DNA of 31,972 nt from an uncultured Prevotella sp. (GCA_900544825.1 UQWP01000041.1:1-31972); one strand, 5' to 3'. Numbered from the stretch's first letter, positions 13,381 through 19,371 are shown. A program made the numbers and translations. The notes: generated from the sequence alone by a model not told the origin.

Positions 13381-15606
13381 TTACGCCTGGTCGAATGCCA
13401 TCGCTATTGCCAATGCGTTCTCGTCGTCTTCGGCTATTGGAGATGCGCCTTGTAGTACGACAGGGTCTTCTCCCGGTATCTTCGGGCTATCTTCTCGTAC
13501 CCCTTCATCAGCGTACGGCGGGCAGTCTCCCCAGGATGATCCAAATCCCTGCGCATTCTCACAATCATTCTGCCACCCGATTTCAGTTTCACACCGAACT
13601 CCAGCTTTACCAGTTTTCTGTACTCTGAAATCGCCATCGGGAACATCGGATGCAGCAGCACCCATCCCTGCCGGCTTCGCGGTGAGCTCTTCAATCTCTT
13701 TTTGTTGTTCTTCTTCATAATCCTTACTATTGTGTATTCCCAACTTAGGAACCAGGTTCCTGTTGGTGTAGTTCATAAATTCCTTGACCTTCTTCTGCTG
13801 ATGGTAGAATTTTTTCTTATCTTCCTCGGTCTGTTCTGCCATCACTCTGTTGTAGGTTTCTACCCGCTCTACCTGGTCGATGAATCTGTCGCCTTGGAAG
13901 ATGTACACATCCTGCGGCTTTCCATCCTCATCCGGCAGGTAGTAAGCGGTAACCTTGTAATTATTGGGCGCCAGGCGCTCCAGTACATCCGGCTTGCTCA
14001 GCCACCAGTCTTCATAGGCCACTCTTACCGTAGAATTGCGCCTTACAGAGGTCTCAACCTTCTCGCCGATGTATCGGGCAAGGGTGATGGCATCAAACGG
14101 GCGCAGGTTCGGATTGATATGCTCCATCAGAACATCCCATCTTGTCATACCAGGGTATTTCTTCTGGTTAGGGTGCAGCGTATGGTTCCACTCGTAGTTA
14201 TCACGGCGGTCATCCGCCACAAGCTCATCGAATGAGTAATACTGCTTGTCTTCCCAGGTATCATTTCCCGCATCGCTTATCTTCTTGGATTCTACTCTGT
14301 ATTTCCACTTGCCGTAGAATCGGCCGATACCTACGTGGTTGCGGTGGATGATGCGGCGCTTCTTGGCTCCGTTAAGGCTCTCAGCCTGCTTCTCCTGCGA
14401 GTTAAGAGGCGCGCAGTAGCGTACATAGCCGAACACCGTTCCTTCCTGGAGCAGGGTGTACTTATATTCAGACATCAGGTGATTCTCCACCTCAATACCT
14501 GCCGGAATACCCCAGCCATGCTTGGCTATCAGCCTGAACATCTCTCTGAAGCATTCCTTCACAAGGTTCTGATCCTTATCCCTGGAGTAGCTGGCGCCCA
14601 GCACGCACTGGCTCACCGAATCATAGGCATAGTAGGCTTTCACCCTCAGTTTCGTATCCTTCAGCTTGCGGGTCAGATCCACGTCATCCATGGTTATCTG
14701 GCTCAGCGAGTATTCTCCGGCATGGCGGTGCATGTGAGGCATACTCTCGTGCATGAAGGCGCTCCAGCTCAGCTGGCTCTTGTCCCAGATAAGCCTGTTC
14801 TTCGGCTTATTCAGGATGTTGCGGATGGTACTGTCACTCAAACTCTTCGGATTTCCATCCTTGTCGCAGAAATCTTCCGGATCGAACAGCTCTCCTGTCT
14901 GAACATCATAAACATCAAGCTCGCCGCATACAAAGGAGTCGTACAGTTCCTTTACCTGGGAGTTATAAGGCTTATTAGGAAGGCATTGCAGACCGATGAC
15001 CAGCTTCTCCGTCTTCACGTCAACCTTTCTTGTGTTCTGATTGCCGAACTTGCCACTGATCAGTACGCCGTAGCCGCCAGTCTTATACTCGTTCACCTTC
15101 TTCCGGAATCTCAGTGTCGATTCGGGTAGGGTATGATGATAGGTTTCCTTCAATACCTTAATGGTACTTGCCATCATTTCCCAGTCGTAGCGTTCGCCCA
15201 TCAGCTTGCGGTAGGCAGAGGCTCGTTCGTAGAGCTTGATGCAGGTGTTGAGCACCGAAGCATTCACCACATACTCCTGAATCTTCTCTGCCGACAGGTC
15301 CAAGCCCGTCTGCTGTCTGCTCTGGAAGTAGCACATGGCGTGCTGATCTACCTCATAATTGGAAGTTATCCATCCTCGCAGCCTTACTTCGGGACCTCCG
15401 GGAAACTCAACCTCCACCGCCTTGCGGTATTTGGTAGGCAAGCTATCTACGGCAATGAGAGCCGTGCAGCCGCTTGCACCACCGCCTCGACGCACCACGT
15501 TTATGCGCTTTCTTGCTGCCATCTTTTGATAATTTGCCGGGCTCATAATGCCCGCCTCGCAAAGTTCTGGCGCAGATATACAAAGTGTATTGCCGTAATA
15601 TTCCAT
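13381..15606 (-). CDS. MuA-like DDE transposase
   Basis: The 741-residue transposase joins phage ends to target DNA for integration and replicative transposition. The N-terminal ~60 residues (ELCEAGIMSPANYQKMAARKRINVVRRGG) are the Mu-type DNA-binding region. The catalytic core shows an acid in SQITMDDVDL (307-310), E374 in IEVENHL, and E409 in KQAES; E374 to E409 spans 35 residues, as in D,D35E enzymes. The middle acid is Glu rather than the usual Asp, perhaps a clade feature. A beta-barrel/C-terminal region follows, including the RPFDAITLARYIGEK segment near 502-516. The last ~110 residues are low-complexity and acidic, and another frame over them also looks protein-like. Length is slightly above Mu A (663). 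Confidence 0.93.
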   Translation of the reverse strand: MEYYGNTLCISAPELCEAGIMSPANYQKMAARKRINVVRRGGGASGCTALIAVDSLPTKYRKAVEVEFPGGPEVRLRGWITSNYEVDQHAMCYFQSRQQTGLDLSAEKIQEYVVNASVLNTCIKLYERASAYRKLMGERYDWEMMASTIKVLKETYHHTLPESTLRFRKKVNEYKTGGYGVLISGKFGNQNTRKVDVKTEKLVIGLQCLPNKPYNSQVKELYDSFVCGELDVYDVQTGELFDPEDFCDKDGNPKSLSDSTIRNILNKPKNRLIWDKSQLSWSAFMHESMPHMHRHAGEYSLSQITMDDVDLTRKLKDTKLRVKAYYAYDSVSQCVLGASYSRDKDQNLVKECFREMFRLIAKHGWGIPAGIEVENHLMSEYKYTLLQEGTVFGYVRYCAPLNSQEKQAESLNGAKKRRIIHRNHVGIGRFYGKWKYRVESKKISDAGNDTWEDKQYYSFDELVADDRRDNYEWNHTLHPNQKKYPGMTRWDVLMEHINPNLRPFDAITLARYIGEKVETSVRRNSTVRVAYEDWWLSKPDVLERLAPNNYKVTAYYLPDEDGKPQDVYIFQGDRFIDQVERVETYNRVMAEQTEEDKKKFYHQQKKVKEFMNYTNRNLVPKLGIHNSKDYEEEQQKEIEELTAKPAGMGAAASDVPDGDFRVQKTGKAGVRCETEIGWQNDCENAQGFGSSWGDCPPYADEGVREDSPKIPGEDPVVLQGASPIAEDDENALAIAMAFDQA
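13434..13718 (-). CDS. Possible overlapping gene inside the 3' end of the transposase gene (94 aa)
   Basis: A second frame, wholly inside the transposase 3' end, runs from ATG 13,718 (MKKNNKKRLKSS) to TAG at 13,434. An AAGGA sits four bases before the ATG. The part after residue 25 (MFPMAISEYRKLVKLEF..KLKSGGRMIVRMRR..HPGETARRTLMKGYEK) looks more like a folded basic protein than the acidic/glycine-rich transposase frame across the same DNA. Either it is a real nested gene, or the transposase C-terminus is unconstrained, or a frameshift once joined the two. No family is recognised, and it is listed as a candidate only. Confidence 0.35.
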   Translation of the reverse strand: MKKNNKKRLKSSPRSRQGWVLLHPMFPMAISEYRKLVKLEFGVKLKSGGRMIVRMRRDLDHPGETARRTLMKGYEKIARRYREKTLSYYKAHLQ

Positions 15607-15621
15607 AACTATAACCTTTCT

Positions 15622-15717
15622 TTATTCTTCGCTGGTGAAATAATCCCAGTTTCTACCCATACAGATGCCTACAGAGAGACATACGATGACTGTAATCAGA
15701 TACCAAGTAATGTCCAT
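15622..15717 (-). CDS. 31-residue single-span membrane peptide
   Basis: ATG at 15,717 opens a 31-codon frame ending in TAA at 15,622: MDITWYLITVIVCLSVGICMG, then RNWDYFTSEE. It is one membrane helix with a short polar C-terminal tail. It fits between the transposase gene (start 15,606) and the upstream early gene, whose stop is 4 bases away, an arrangement that suggests cotranslation. No family is recognised. Small early membrane peptides in other phages can mediate superinfection exclusion or host killing, but nothing here proves that. Confidence 0.5.
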   Translation of the reverse strand: MDITWYLITVIVCLSVGICMGRNWDYFTSEE

Positions 15718-15721
15718 AACT

Positions 15722-16168
15722 CTATCCTCCAACTCTAAATCCACGTTCCAGACGTTCTCTCATACCGGGATTGCCGATGATTTCGGCATCCTTCTGCTTC
15801 CACCTTGCTGCCATGATCTGAAGCGAAGGCATCTCTCGGACCAAGACATTGTCCGCAGATACCATTTCCTTACCCTTGAAGAAGATGGTAGCATTACCAG
15901 TCTTCTTGTCGAACTCCAGTACCGCTCCGTTGGAGAAGTATTGTCTGAAGCTTCCTTCATGGTCGAAAAGCAAGGTATCACCCTTTTCGGCAACCACCGT
16001 CTCCACGCCACCGTTGATTTTGGCGTACTGGCGGATGCGCTTTGCCTTGTCGCTCATGCCCCGCTTGGGGTCGAAGGTGAGAGCAAGCCAGATAGCTTGG
16101 TCCGACACCTTGAAGGTCTTGCGTATTCCTTCGCGTACCTCCGTGCTTACGTCTATTGCTCTTTTCAT
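15722..16168 (-). CDS. Early phage protein with HTH-like N-terminus
   Basis: The 148-residue protein begins MKRAIDVSTEVREGIRKTFK, with VSDQAIWLALTF..MSDKAKRIRQYA at about 21-49, which reads like a helix-turn-helix. The rest is beta-rich (GDTLLFDHEGSFRQYFSNGAVLEFDKK) with a helical end. I recall similar first-gene proteins in Bacteroidota Mu-like phages ('MKR.I.V....R.....F.V...TV..AL.....G..A..IR..A...GG'), consistent with a Ner-type DNA-binding regulator of the early operon; the exact role is unproven. It is the first gene of the leftward operon, about 30 bases downstream of the tRNA-like element, and the membrane-peptide gene follows 4 bases later. Confidence 0.65.
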   Translation of the reverse strand: MKRAIDVSTEVREGIRKTFKVSDQAIWLALTFDPKRGMSDKAKRIRQYAKINGGVETVVAEKGDTLLFDHEGSFRQYFSNGAVLEFDKKTGNATIFFKGKEMVSADNVLVREMPSLQIMAARWKQKDAEIIGNPGMRERLERGFRVGG

Positions 16169-16197
16169 ATTCTAACAATATTATAATTTTATTCTAA

Positions 16198-16244
16198 TGG
16201 TGGAGGAAGGCGGAGTCGAACCGCCATACATTCCAGCTACCTCC
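16198..16244 (-). other. tRNA-like minihelix in the early-operon leader
   Basis: On the minus strand the DNA reads GGAGGTA (16,244-16,238), a 12-base linker, T-arm stem GGCGG, loop TTCGACT, stem CCGCC, then TTCCTCC and ACCA ending at 16,198. The 7-bp acceptor pairs except for one U-U, the T-arm pairs perfectly, and the loop matches the tRNA TTCGANT form. D- and anticodon arms are absent, so it is not a full tRNA. It may be a tRNA-like RNA fold in the leader of the early transcript or a tRNA relic. The next stretch upstream, 16,251-16,268, is a 5-bp hairpin (CCGGG/CCCGG). Confidence 0.55.
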
Positions 16245-16250
16245 AAGTTA

Positions 16251-16268
16251 CCGGGAAACGTTGCCCGG
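16251..16268. promoter_or_regulatory. GC hairpin/palindrome upstream of early operon
   Basis: CCGGG (16,251-16,255) and CCCGG (16,264-16,268) form a 5-bp stem around the loop AAACGTTG, which itself contains the palindrome AACGTT. It lies directly upstream of the tRNA-like element and between divergently transcribed genes. It could be an operator for the early regulator or part of a leader fold. No convincing minus-strand promoter was found in 16,169-16,340. Confidence 0.4.
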
Positions 16269-16348
16269 CTCGTTGTTAATCCTGATTCTTTCTACCCTTT
16301 GAAAACTAAACTTATGGCAAACATTAAGTCTTTTTCGCTCAAAATGCT

Positions 16349-16356
16349 TATCTTTG
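16349..16356 (+). promoter_or_regulatory. -7 promoter element for the rightward gene at 16,395
   Basis: TATCTTTG matches TAnnTTTG exactly. The region about 20 bases upstream (CTTTTTCG) lacks a clean TTTG, so the -33 box is weak, implying need for an activator or low strength. The start would be near 16,362, about 32 bases before the ATG. Confidence 0.5.
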
Positions 16357-16394
16357 CACCAAAATTCATGTTTCACTAAAAATATATATAGCTT

Positions 16395-16784
16395 ATGACA
16401 ACAAATGAAATTATCCTCCAGGCACAGATTGCTAGCCTGCGCCGCGTTGCAGATGTCCTGCTCCTCCATTTCTGGTCCGATGCGGAGAACAAGTCTCAGC
16501 TTATCTGGTTCTCTCGCTACTTAAACTACAAATACGAGAGAGACATTCTTGCTTCTTCCGATTTCGGGCTAACCGATTCAGGACAGCAGCCTGAGCTTCT
16601 TGCTCGCAGACGTTACCATTTGCAGGTTCTGATGGATATTGCTTATCTGCAAGGTAATCTTGGAGAACTGAACATAGTTCGTCGAATTGCTCCTCAAGAC
16701 GCTGCACTCGCAAATAAAGTTTTTGAGAGCTACGATGGTTTCGACGAATCGCTTTTCCGTGCGATTGACGAAATTGACAAATAG
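16395..16784 (+). CDS. Phage protein of unknown function (129 aa)
   Basis: The 129-residue protein is mostly helical: MTTNEIILQAQIASLRRVADVLLLHF, a tyrosine/arginine-rich middle (WFSRYLNYKYERDIL), and a long helix (LLARRRYHLQVLMDIAYLQGN), then an acidic end. No membrane segment or signal is seen and no family is recognised. It is transcribed away from the early operon and toward the short minus-strand gene at 16,853, with which it converges across a hairpin at 16,814-16,838. Its place opposite the early operon and before the repressor is where transposable phages keep control or cargo genes. Confidence 0.65.
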   Translation: MTTNEIILQAQIASLRRVADVLLLHFWSDAENKSQLIWFSRYLNYKYERDILASSDFGLTDSGQQPELLARRRYHLQVLMDIAYLQGNLGELNIVRRIAPQDAALANKVFESYDGFDESLFRAIDEIDK

Positions 16785-16813
16785 ACTTTTTCATATTAAT
16801 CTCTTTTTTTTCA

Positions 16814-16838
16814 GGAGGAGAACCCATCATTCTCCTCC
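16814..16838. terminator. Hairpin between convergent small genes
   Basis: GGAGGAGAA (16,814-16,822) pairs perfectly with TTCTCCTCC (16,830-16,838) around a 7-base loop. Only CTTTG follows on the plus strand, so it is a modest terminator for the 16,395-16,784 gene. The T-run lies before the stem on the plus strand (A-run after it on the minus), so it does not suit the minus direction. Confidence 0.5.
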
Positions 16839-16852
16839 CTTTGTTAAACACT

Positions 16853-17059
16853 CTATTTCTTCTCAACCTTATAGCCCTTACCTCGAAGGTAAGCCGCTAC
16901 ATACTCATCATTACCCACATCTTTGAGCACGTCGAAGAGATACCCCTTCACATAGTCTGCAACTGCGCTTGATGATGCAAGCTCGATGTTCTTGGAGATA
17001 AACTCCACTTTCTTTGTTCTGCCAAGGCCATTGAAGGCCTTCTCTACATTTTCCATCAT
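16853..17059 (-). CDS. Small phage protein facing the repressor (68 aa)
   Basis: The 68-residue product (MMENVEKAFNGLGRTKKVEFI..., ending AAYLRGKGYKVEKK) is helical and weakly acidic to basic. It has no recognised family and no clear helix-turn-helix, although its position resembles that of a Cro-type or antagonist gene. A well-formed minus-strand promoter (TTTG 17,171-17,168, 20-base spacer, TATCTTTG 17,147-17,140) starts about 75 bases upstream and overlaps the repressor promoter running the other way. It is therefore probably expressed exclusively of, or in competition with, the repressor. Confidence 0.6.
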   Translation of the reverse strand: MMENVEKAFNGLGRTKKVEFISKNIELASSSAVADYVKGYLFDVLKDVGNDEYVAAYLRGKGYKVEKK

Positions 17060-17082
17060 TATGACTTTTTAAGTTTATAAAT

Positions 17083-17113
17083 TTGCCCAGCTCGCGCTTT
17101 TTTAGTATCTTTG
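17083..17113 (+). promoter_or_regulatory. Rightward promoter for the phage repressor gene
   Basis: TTTG (17,083-17,086), a 19-base spacer, and TATCTTTG (17,106-17,113): a perfect Bacteroidota promoter. The start site near 17,120 falls in a palindrome (17,119-17,135), and the leader to the ATG at 17,209 is about 90 bases. Confidence 0.75.
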
Positions 17114-17118
17114 GCGCG

Positions 17119-17135
17119 GTGTTTATCTTAAACAC
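17119..17135. promoter_or_regulatory. Palindromic operator between face-to-face promoters
   Basis: GTGTTTA-TCT-TAAACAC is a perfect 7-base inverted repeat with a 3-base centre. It covers the predicted start sites of both the rightward repressor promoter and the opposing leftward promoter, a place where a bound protein would block both. Probably a repressor operator. Confidence 0.6.
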
Positions 17136-17139
17136 GGTG

Positions 17140-17171
17140 CAAAGATAATATGAATATTTCATACCACCAAA
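17140..17171 (-). promoter_or_regulatory. Leftward promoter opposing the repressor promoter
   Basis: On the minus strand: TTTG (17,171-17,168), a 20-base spacer, TATCTTTG (17,147-17,140), a perfect match. The spacer holds a second perfect palindrome, TATGAA-TAT-TTCATA (17,149-17,163), whose TTCATA half-site also occurs in the 3,551-3,587 sites. It drives the 68-residue gene. Confidence 0.72.
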
Positions 17172-17208
17172 CTTTTTTGATGGATTTTTTCATACTAAAG
17201 ATAAAAAT

Positions 17209-17604
17209 ATGGGTGAAAATCTCAGATTCGTCCAAATATTGGACATGTTGAAGGAAAAAGGCGTAATATCTGACTATGTTCAGGTAGCCAGCGTTCTAGA
17301 AACGAACAAGGCAGCTATCAGTGATATAAAAGGGCAGCGAAAGAAACTATCCATAGAATTACTTCGTCGTCTGAAACTTTCATACCCAGAAGTTAATCTG
17401 GAATGGGTAATAATGGGGGCAGGTTCACCTTTTGAGGATTCTAGTAACGACAATCCGAGTTTATCCAGCATTGAGCTTATAGAAAAAATTAGTAAGCAAG
17501 CTGAAGAAATTGGATGCCTGAAAGAAAGGATCCGTCAAATGACAATAGAAAAAGAAAAGCATGTATCGGATGTACGCACTTCCGGTATTGCAAATGTCGG
17601 TTAA
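17209..17604 (+). CDS. HTH phage repressor (CI-like)
   Basis: The 131-residue protein has an N-terminal helix-turn-helix domain (FVQILDMLKEKGVIS..QVASVLETNKAAISDIKGQRKKLSIELLRRL, about 7-60), then the PEVNLEWVIMGAGSPF motif seen in Bacteroidota HTH regulators, and a C-terminal coiled-coil (SIELIEKISKQAEEIGCLKERIRQM) that would form dimers. There is no LexA-like peptidase domain, so induction by RecA self-cleavage is unlikely. It is the probable lysogeny repressor, acting on the palindromes at 17,119-17,163, and possibly on the early-operon control region near 16,250. Its stop is followed directly by the membrane-protein gene. Confidence 0.75.
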   Translation: MGENLRFVQILDMLKEKGVISDYVQVASVLETNKAAISDIKGQRKKLSIELLRRLKLSYPEVNLEWVIMGAGSPFEDSSNDNPSLSSIELIEKISKQAEEIGCLKERIRQMTIEKEKHVSDVRTSGIANVG

Positions 17605-17617
17605 AATAAGTAGTGTT

Positions 17618-18289
17618 ATGTACATCACAATATTCCTAATTATATTAATAGTGATATTTGTTTGTTTGATGAATACTAAAACCACGAAAGAGAAAGAAGA
17701 AAAGAGTCTTATGGTTGCCAACTCAAGTAAACAAACAGAATATGATTTACGTATGCAGAAAAAGCACAGGAGATACAACCGTTTATTGAGACATAGACGA
17801 GTTTGGGCTGTGCTTAGATTTATCAAAGAATTCGAGAATATACAAACAAGTGAGAATTTCTACGAATTAGATAAGTCCATAACTAAGTTCGAAGTAGCAA
17901 AAGAACGCTTATATGAGGAGGATTACACTCCTGACTTAGACGACTTATCTACTGCTATTCGATTTTGCCTGCATCAACAGGCAACGCATAAGTGCGCACA
18001 TAGACTATCTAAGAATGAGATTGAAAAGATATACGATTGGAGGCTTTTTTCATATAATAAGCATGAACCTCTAGTTAATGTCGCAAAACGTTTTAAGTTA
18101 TATTGGGATGAAGTGTTAGAAAGCTATAAAAAGCAATCCGCTAAATGCAAAAGGAATGAGTATGTCGTTAATCATCTTCTTGAAATGAAGGAGAAAGATA
18201 CATTCTTGAATATCCCAAACTCTAAAGAGATATTTGACGATTTAATAGAATACTACTCTTCACTCCCATCATTCCATAAGTGCCCCTAG
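17618..18289 (+). CDS. Membrane-anchored cytoplasmic protein, prophage cargo candidate
   Basis: The protein starts with one membrane helix (MYITIFLIILIVIFVCL) and then about 200 residues of charged, mostly helical sequence (RLLRHRRVWAVLRFIKEFENIQ.., and LNIPNSKEIFDDLIEYYSSL near the end). No known domain is recognised. I take the ATG at 17,618 since ATGs at 17,594 and 17,561 overlap the repressor gene. The gene is AT-richer and codon-usage looser than the structural block (many ATA, TTA and AGA codons), suggesting later acquisition. Immediately downstream of a repressor it would be expressed in the lysogen, so superinfection exclusion or a host-benefit role is plausible but unproven. Confidence 0.6.
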   Translation: MYITIFLIILIVIFVCLMNTKTTKEKEEKSLMVANSSKQTEYDLRMQKKHRRYNRLLRHRRVWAVLRFIKEFENIQTSENFYELDKSITKFEVAKERLYEEDYTPDLDDLSTAIRFCLHQQATHKCAHRLSKNEIEKIYDWRLFSYNKHEPLVNVAKRFKLYWDEVLESYKKQSAKCKRNEYVVNHLLEMKEKDTFLNIPNSKEIFDDLIEYYSSLPSFHKCP

Positions 18290-18556
18290 GGTGTTCCCCC
18301 TCCCCCTAGAAGGCCCTAAAATAGGCCAAAAAGCCCCTATATACTATATATAATAATGTGTAAGCGCCAAAAACCGAAGTTCAAAAAGGGTATGTTTCCT
18401 GCACATAAAGTGGCAAAAGTGGTAGTTTTCCTACCCAAGCTATCGGTATGCCGTTTTACCCACTTTTGTCCCTCCACTTTTCTGAAAATGTCCCACCAGT
18501 TTGTCCCTCCACCTGTCCCTCCACTACCCAAAATCGACCATTTTGGGCACAAAAAA
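18290..18556. repeat. Non-coding stretch with GTGGAGGGACA repeats
   Basis: No convincing gene. TGTCCCTCCAC occurs at 18,467-18,477, 18,502-18,512 and 18,514-18,524, with a degenerate copy at 18,489. A perfect 8-bp hairpin (CCCAAAAT-CGACC-ATTTTGGG) lies at 18,527-18,547. Open frames here translate to proline-rich or glycine-rich sequence imposed by the repeats. Function unknown; it may bind a protein or be a recombination relic. Confidence 0.45.
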
Positions 18557-18576
18557 GGGGAGCCCGAAAGCTCCCC
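18551..18576 (-). terminator. Intrinsic terminator of the 18,667-18,912 gene
   Basis: On the minus strand GGGGAGC (18,576-18,570), loop TTTCGG, GCTCCCC (18,563-18,557), then TTTTTT (18,556-18,551): a textbook terminator about 90 bases beyond the stop of the leftward 81-residue gene. Confidence 0.85.
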
Positions 18577-18666
18577 AAATACCCATAAATTACTCCCTAA
18601 AAGCATACAAGGTTATAATGTCGTTCCAACATGCCCAAAACACCCTAAAAATGGCGTTCTAAGCCC

Positions 18667-18912
18667 TCATTCCTCCTCGGGTGATACATTACTCATCCGA
18701 CCACCCGAAATAAGCGTAGATTGCTTAATTACAGCGCGTTTCGTCATAACCGTACCATTTCCACCAAGCCCTGCATGCAGCAGATAGCTCCTGGTTGCAC
18801 CTACCTCTTCAGCCGTCAATACGGTGTATATCGCCGTGATGGAGCTGAAATAGAAGTCTTTCAGTCCTTCATGATTGCCCACCATCAGGTGAACGTGTAC
18901 TACTTTTGCCAT
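18667..18912 (-). CDS. Small conserved-looking protein near the phage end (81 aa)
   Basis: The 81-residue product reads MAKVVHVHLMVGNHEGLKDF-YYF-like, then SSITAIYTVLTAEEVGATRSYLLHAGL..., and TKRAVIKQSTLISG. The pattern (N-terminal 'VHV.L', then 'FYFSS..AIY..L....VG....YL', then 'K.A.IK...LI') resembles a family of ~70-90-residue proteins I have seen near mobile elements in Bacteroidota; function unknown. The gene has its own signals: a -7 element CAAATATA (minus-strand TATATTTG) at 18,982-18,989 and a strong terminator at 18,551-18,576. It would be the outermost phage gene and is a candidate accessory or antirepression gene. Confidence 0.65.
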   Translation of the reverse strand: MAKVVHVHLMVGNHEGLKDFYFSSITAIYTVLTAEEVGATRSYLLHAGLGGNGTVMTKRAVIKQSTLISGGRMSNVSPEEE

Positions 18913-18981
18913 ATTTCTATTGTTTTAAGTCCTACATCAGGAGCCACGCACCGCAAAGCGCATCGCCCTCGTTATCGGCTG

Positions 18982-18989
18982 CAAATATA
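18982..18989 (-). promoter_or_regulatory. -7 element for the 18,667-18,912 gene
   Basis: Minus-strand TATATTTG matches TAnnTTTG exactly; no clear TTTG sits 19-20 bases upstream. The start would be near 18,975, leaving a leader of about 60 bases that carries a GC-rich stretch (GCGATGCGCTTTGCGGTGCG). Confidence 0.45.
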
Positions 18990-19064
18990 CCAAATAATTA
19001 TTATATGGAATAAAATCACATCTTAATTATTCCTAAAACCCTCATTTTTCTTAGTAACAAGCAA

Positions 19065-19088
19065 TAAAAAAGCGGCCGTTAAGCCGCT
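19065..19088 (-). terminator. Intrinsic terminator facing into the prophage
   Basis: On the minus strand AGCGGC (19,088-19,083), loop TTAACG, GCCGCT (19,076-19,071), then TTTTTTATTG. No minus-strand gene precedes it inside the phage, so it probably stops read-through from the host gene (22,450 to 19,517) into the prophage. Confidence 0.7.
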
Positions 19089-19169
19089 CTAATCCTTCGC
19101 CGTCTCCATCTATCCATCGCCTTGTAGATAAGCCCTCCTGCACGCCTCAGAAGCCTCTCTGTCCCTCTG

Positions 19170-19371
19170 ATGTAAAGCAGATGCAATCCGATGTAAACTT
19201 TCCCCTCGTTCTATGTAAACCAACCTCTCAGATAATTCAACCAAAATTCAACCAATGTAAACGTTTCGTTTTGCACCCTCATTTTCCCGTCGTCTATCTA
19301 ACTATCTCTATTTTAGGTTCTTCCATCATTTTCGGTCTCTCTCTTAAATATACGCTTCGTTTTGTGCCCTC
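19170..19371. repeat. Phased repeat array at the phage end (probable MuA-binding region)
   Basis: ATGTAAA(C) occurs at 19,170, 19,191, 19,213 and 19,255: intervals of 21, 22 and 42 bases, that is multiples of about two helical turns. A degenerate copy (AATTCAAC) fits the gap at 19,235, within a tandem ATTCAACC pair (19,235-19,242 and 19,246-19,253). Farther out are two ~19-base direct repeats, CGTTTCGTTTTGCACCCTC (19,262-19,280) and CGCTTCGTTTTGTGCCCTC (19,353-19,371), three mismatches. Mu-like ends carry such arrays of transposase sites. No gene is seen in 18,913-19,424. Confidence 0.6.

Noticed and set aside
16198..16275. A complete tRNA gene on the minus strand
   Set aside because: The T-arm and acceptor 3' half are perfect, but no 5' acceptor strand matches except GGAGGTA 47 bases upstream, leaving no room for D and anticodon arms.
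16169..16340. Strong minus-strand promoter for the early operon
   Set aside because: Candidates such as TAAGTTTA (16,314-16,307) and TAATGTTTG (16,326-16,318) lack a TTTG at the proper 19-21 base distance; the promoter may need an activator or differ from consensus.
16197..16379. Plus-strand open frame starting MVEEGGVEPPY
   Set aside because: This is the antisense of a tRNA 3' end; 'GGVEPP' is a known artefact of translating the complement of a tRNA T-arm. The tRNA-like element on the other strand explains it.
18356..18787. Plus-strand open frame rich in proline (143 codons)
   Set aside because: Its composition comes from the GTCCCTCCAC repeats, and its second half is the complement of the convincing 81-residue gene.
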